A stretch of DNA of 64,000 nucleotides, taken from Symbiodinium natans. Its lineage: Eukaryota > Sar > Dinophyceae > Suessiales > Symbiodiniaceae. The translations under genes were made by a program, and so were the position numbers. The notes beneath the pieces were generated by a model. The model did no database searches. It was not told the DNA's origin and saw nothing but the letters and a program-made list of their open reading frames with translations. The stretch covers positions 81,001-145,000 of the forward strand of contig CAJNDS010002426.1 in NCBI GenBank assembly GCA_905221605.1. Direction: 5' to 3'. Shown here in pieces: positions 62,186 to 64,000 of the stretch (its first letter is position 1; each line of letters begins with the position of its first letter).

Positions 62186-63850
62186 GTTGCTCTAGCACAG
62201 CGCCGCGTTACGGTCTCCGTTCCGGCCACGGTGGCCAACTTGGGGCCTGGCCTGGAGACGGTTGGGCTGGCAGGATCCTGAGAGCGATGAGGGTTTAGGG
62301 TTTAGGGTTTCGGGCTTAGGGTTCAGTTCAGGGTGTAGGGTTCAGGGTTTAAACCGTCGGTAGTCGAACTGAGGGGTACCTTATTGGGATCCTTATTTTT
62401 TGGGCATCTTACTATTTGGGGTCTATATTGGTCCCCCAAATTGGACAGAAATCATAGACAAGCGCGGAACATGTAGATTGTTTTGACGTAGAGGCAGTTG
62501 CTGAAAGTAGGCCAGGATCGGGCCTGAAAATTTAGCTCGTGTTTGAATTAGGGTTTAGGGTTTAGGGTTTAGGGTTTAGGGCTTGTATCCCTCTTTTGGG
62601 TTGAATGTTAACGAAGCCTTCAAAATTTCAAAACATACGGTGAGGCAGCTTGAACAAGGAGGACTCAAACTGACACTTGCTAGCCAAACCCTCCGAGGCT
62701 GTTGACATTTGGGATGAGTTTACACTCGAATTTTCTGACCACTTCAATGTCGAGCTCCGCGGTTCCGATGTCGCGGAGGCGATTAAGAGGGGCATGGCAT
62801 GGCATGAGAAACTGCGCCCACGCAAGAAGTCCTGTTCTGAGCAGAGGTGCCTCGCACGGAGGCGAACCTAGTGGTGCAAGGGGCTGCTGCGGCGTTCAAG
62901 GCTCAATGCTTCTGTTATAGTGCAGTCTCCACAAAGCAAAAATCAAGAACGGCTAGCATGTAATGTGTGAGCTTGTAGCACTGTGCGGACTGTGCGTTGG
63001 CAGAAGACGCGAGCGGCAACTCTCTACCGCACATATATATATATATATATACACGATAATACCCCAGAGAACTCCTCGAAGCCCTCAGTGCTAAACCCTA
63101 AACCCTAAACCCTAAACCCTAAACCCTAAACCCTAAACCCTAAACCCTAAACCCTAAACCCTAAACCCTAAACCCTAAACCCTAAACCCTAAACCCTTAA
63201 CCCTTAACCCTTAACCCTAAACCTCTGACCGTTCTTGATCTCTCCGGTAGCTGGCTCCCAGCCAGGTCGCCGGGCGACCTTTCCCGCCCATGCGGTTTAT
63301 CTGCGAGCACAGAATACCCGTTAACAAGGTCCGCAGCTCATGTGCTTCAAGCTCACCGGGGGGGGGGGGGGTGTTTCCGATCTTGGGGGTACCTTATTGT
63401 GGTCCTTGTTAGAAGGGGATTCTATGATTTGGGGATCTAGATCTTGGAGGTCCCGTTTATTCGAATACCCCCATGTGCTGCGGGGTGAAAGCCATGAAGG
63501 CATGTCAGAGCACGAAGCCGGCCGCCTTCTGAGGGCCTTGGTGCGGCAAGCGCCTCCTTTGTGGGCGGCTTCCTCGCAGCCTCCGTGCTCTCTGCCGAGG
63601 CGCGTCGCTCCAAACAGCTTGCACTTCGGGTCTTCGGGGCCATCTTGTGCCATCTTGTGCCAGGAGTCGAAGCAGCTGCCAAGAACAGAGCAGGACGGTG
63701 CGGCATCCCCAAGTATGTGGCGCTGTTATCTGTTCGATCCTTTTGGGAGCTCCGCTCCACGAGCTTCGACTCGCGGTAGCAGTGGTTATGCGGATGGTTG
63801 AAGCTGAATGCGCGCAGCACTTTGCCGCAGGAGTTGGTCAGGGTGCGTTC
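62186..63850 (+). CDS. GHMP kinase, probably homoserine kinase (5' part)
   Basis: Homoserine kinase phosphorylates homoserine in threonine synthesis. The exon 62186-62269 reads VTVSVPATVANLGPGLETVGL, the conserved N-terminal signature of ThrB-type GHMP kinases. A GC-AG intron (62270-62697) joins it in phase 0 to AVDIWDEFTLEFSDHFNVEL, again as in the family. A further exon near 62864 reads NLVVQGAAAAFKAQ. Around 63775-63840 a stretch AVAVVMRMVEAE could correspond to the helix after the GLGSS phosphate loop, but that loop itself was not found. The start exon is upstream of the window's recognisable part, and the gene continues past the window end. The end coordinate is approximate. Confidence 0.65.
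62288..62350 (+). repeat. TTTAGGG tract (intron)
   Basis: About eight units, degenerate on the 3' side. Confidence 0.9.
62372..62440 (+). repeat. GG/CC-patterned dispersed repeat, copy
   Basis: GGGGTACCTTATTGGGATCC...TTACTATTTGGGGTCTATAT...GGTCCCCC; lies in the GHMP kinase intron. Confidence 0.65.
62547..62580 (+). repeat. TTTAGGG tract (intron)
   Basis: Five units. Confidence 0.95.
63032..63050. repeat. AT dinucleotide microsatellite
   Basis: (AT)9-10. Confidence 0.9.
63091..63224 (-). repeat. CCCTAAA array
   Basis: About 19 units, the last three CCCTTAA. Confidence 0.95.
63385..63455 (+). repeat. GG/CC-patterned dispersed repeat, copy
   Basis: GGGGGTACCTTATTGTGGTCC...GGGGATTCTATGATTTGGGG...GGAGGTCCC; preceded by a run of about 12 G. 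Confidence 0.6.
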
Positions 63851-64000
63851 TGGAACTTTTGCAGATGGGGCCGGACACTTTGCAGCCGCAGCTTGCTATA
63901 TCACACATGCACACACGCACACACGCACACGCATGTTTGCTGGTTAAGTTGAAGCCCTGTGTTTGCAGGTCCCGTGTGAAACATCAAACGTTGACGCGTT

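Overview
The window looks like nuclear DNA of a dinoflagellate. Five things point that way. (i) Arrays of the plant/dinoflagellate-type heptamer TTTAGGG/CCCTAAA lie inside the sequence in both orientations, about 30 of them. (ii) Genes are cut into many short exons whose introns often use GC-AG or GA-AG instead of GT-AG, and nearly all acceptors read AG|G. (iii) There is a degenerate copy of the dinoflagellate spliced leader. (iv) The protein kinase is of the divergent type known from dinoflagellates. (v) Tyrosine-recombinase (YR) retrotransposons are present. Nothing looks prokaryotic: no operons, ribosome binding sites or CRISPR. The species cannot be named from this sequence alone.

Layout. 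1-7.2 kb (minus strand): a YR retrotransposon cut by the window edge, ordered YR, gag, pol. Gag and pol share one frame and are separated by a single UGA followed by CGG. 7.5-20.9 kb: mostly non-coding or unassigned sequence, with a Lys-rich ORF, a spliced-leader relic, a signal-peptide exon, a ~100-bp minisatellite, the last two exons of a membrane protein (minus), an AT-rich block, a broken coiled-coil gene and the tail of a LINE. 21.5-23.6 kb: a multi-exon RNA-binding protein with an RRM and cold-shock-like exons. 25.35-32.76 kb: a complete, apparently intact YR retrotransposon with split direct repeats (A1...B1A2...B2), inserted in a CCCTAAA array.

34.4-51.2 kb: a long gene for the nuclear export receptor CSE1/exportin-2. 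One of its introns appears to hold another gene on the same strand, a histidine acid phosphatase (43.0-46.5 kb). The introns of both genes are rich in telomere-like repeats; one predicted intron is only 32 nt and almost purely TTTAGGG. 55.7-59.3 kb: a protein kinase gene built the same way. 60.5-62.1 kb: exon-like sequence of an unidentified gene. 62.2 kb to the end: the 5' part of a GHMP kinase, most likely homoserine kinase.

How the parts relate: the host genes are unrelated housekeeping functions (nuclear export of importin-alpha, phosphate metabolism, signalling, threonine synthesis) and share only strand (+) and intron style. The mobile layer includes two different YR retrotransposons, a LINE remnant, at least two foldback/MITE families with target-site duplications, and a GG/CC-patterned dispersed repeat. 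The strongest candidate for something new is the 25-33 kb retrotransposon: its ends read as the product of YR crossover at a CCT triplet inside a telomeric-type repeat.
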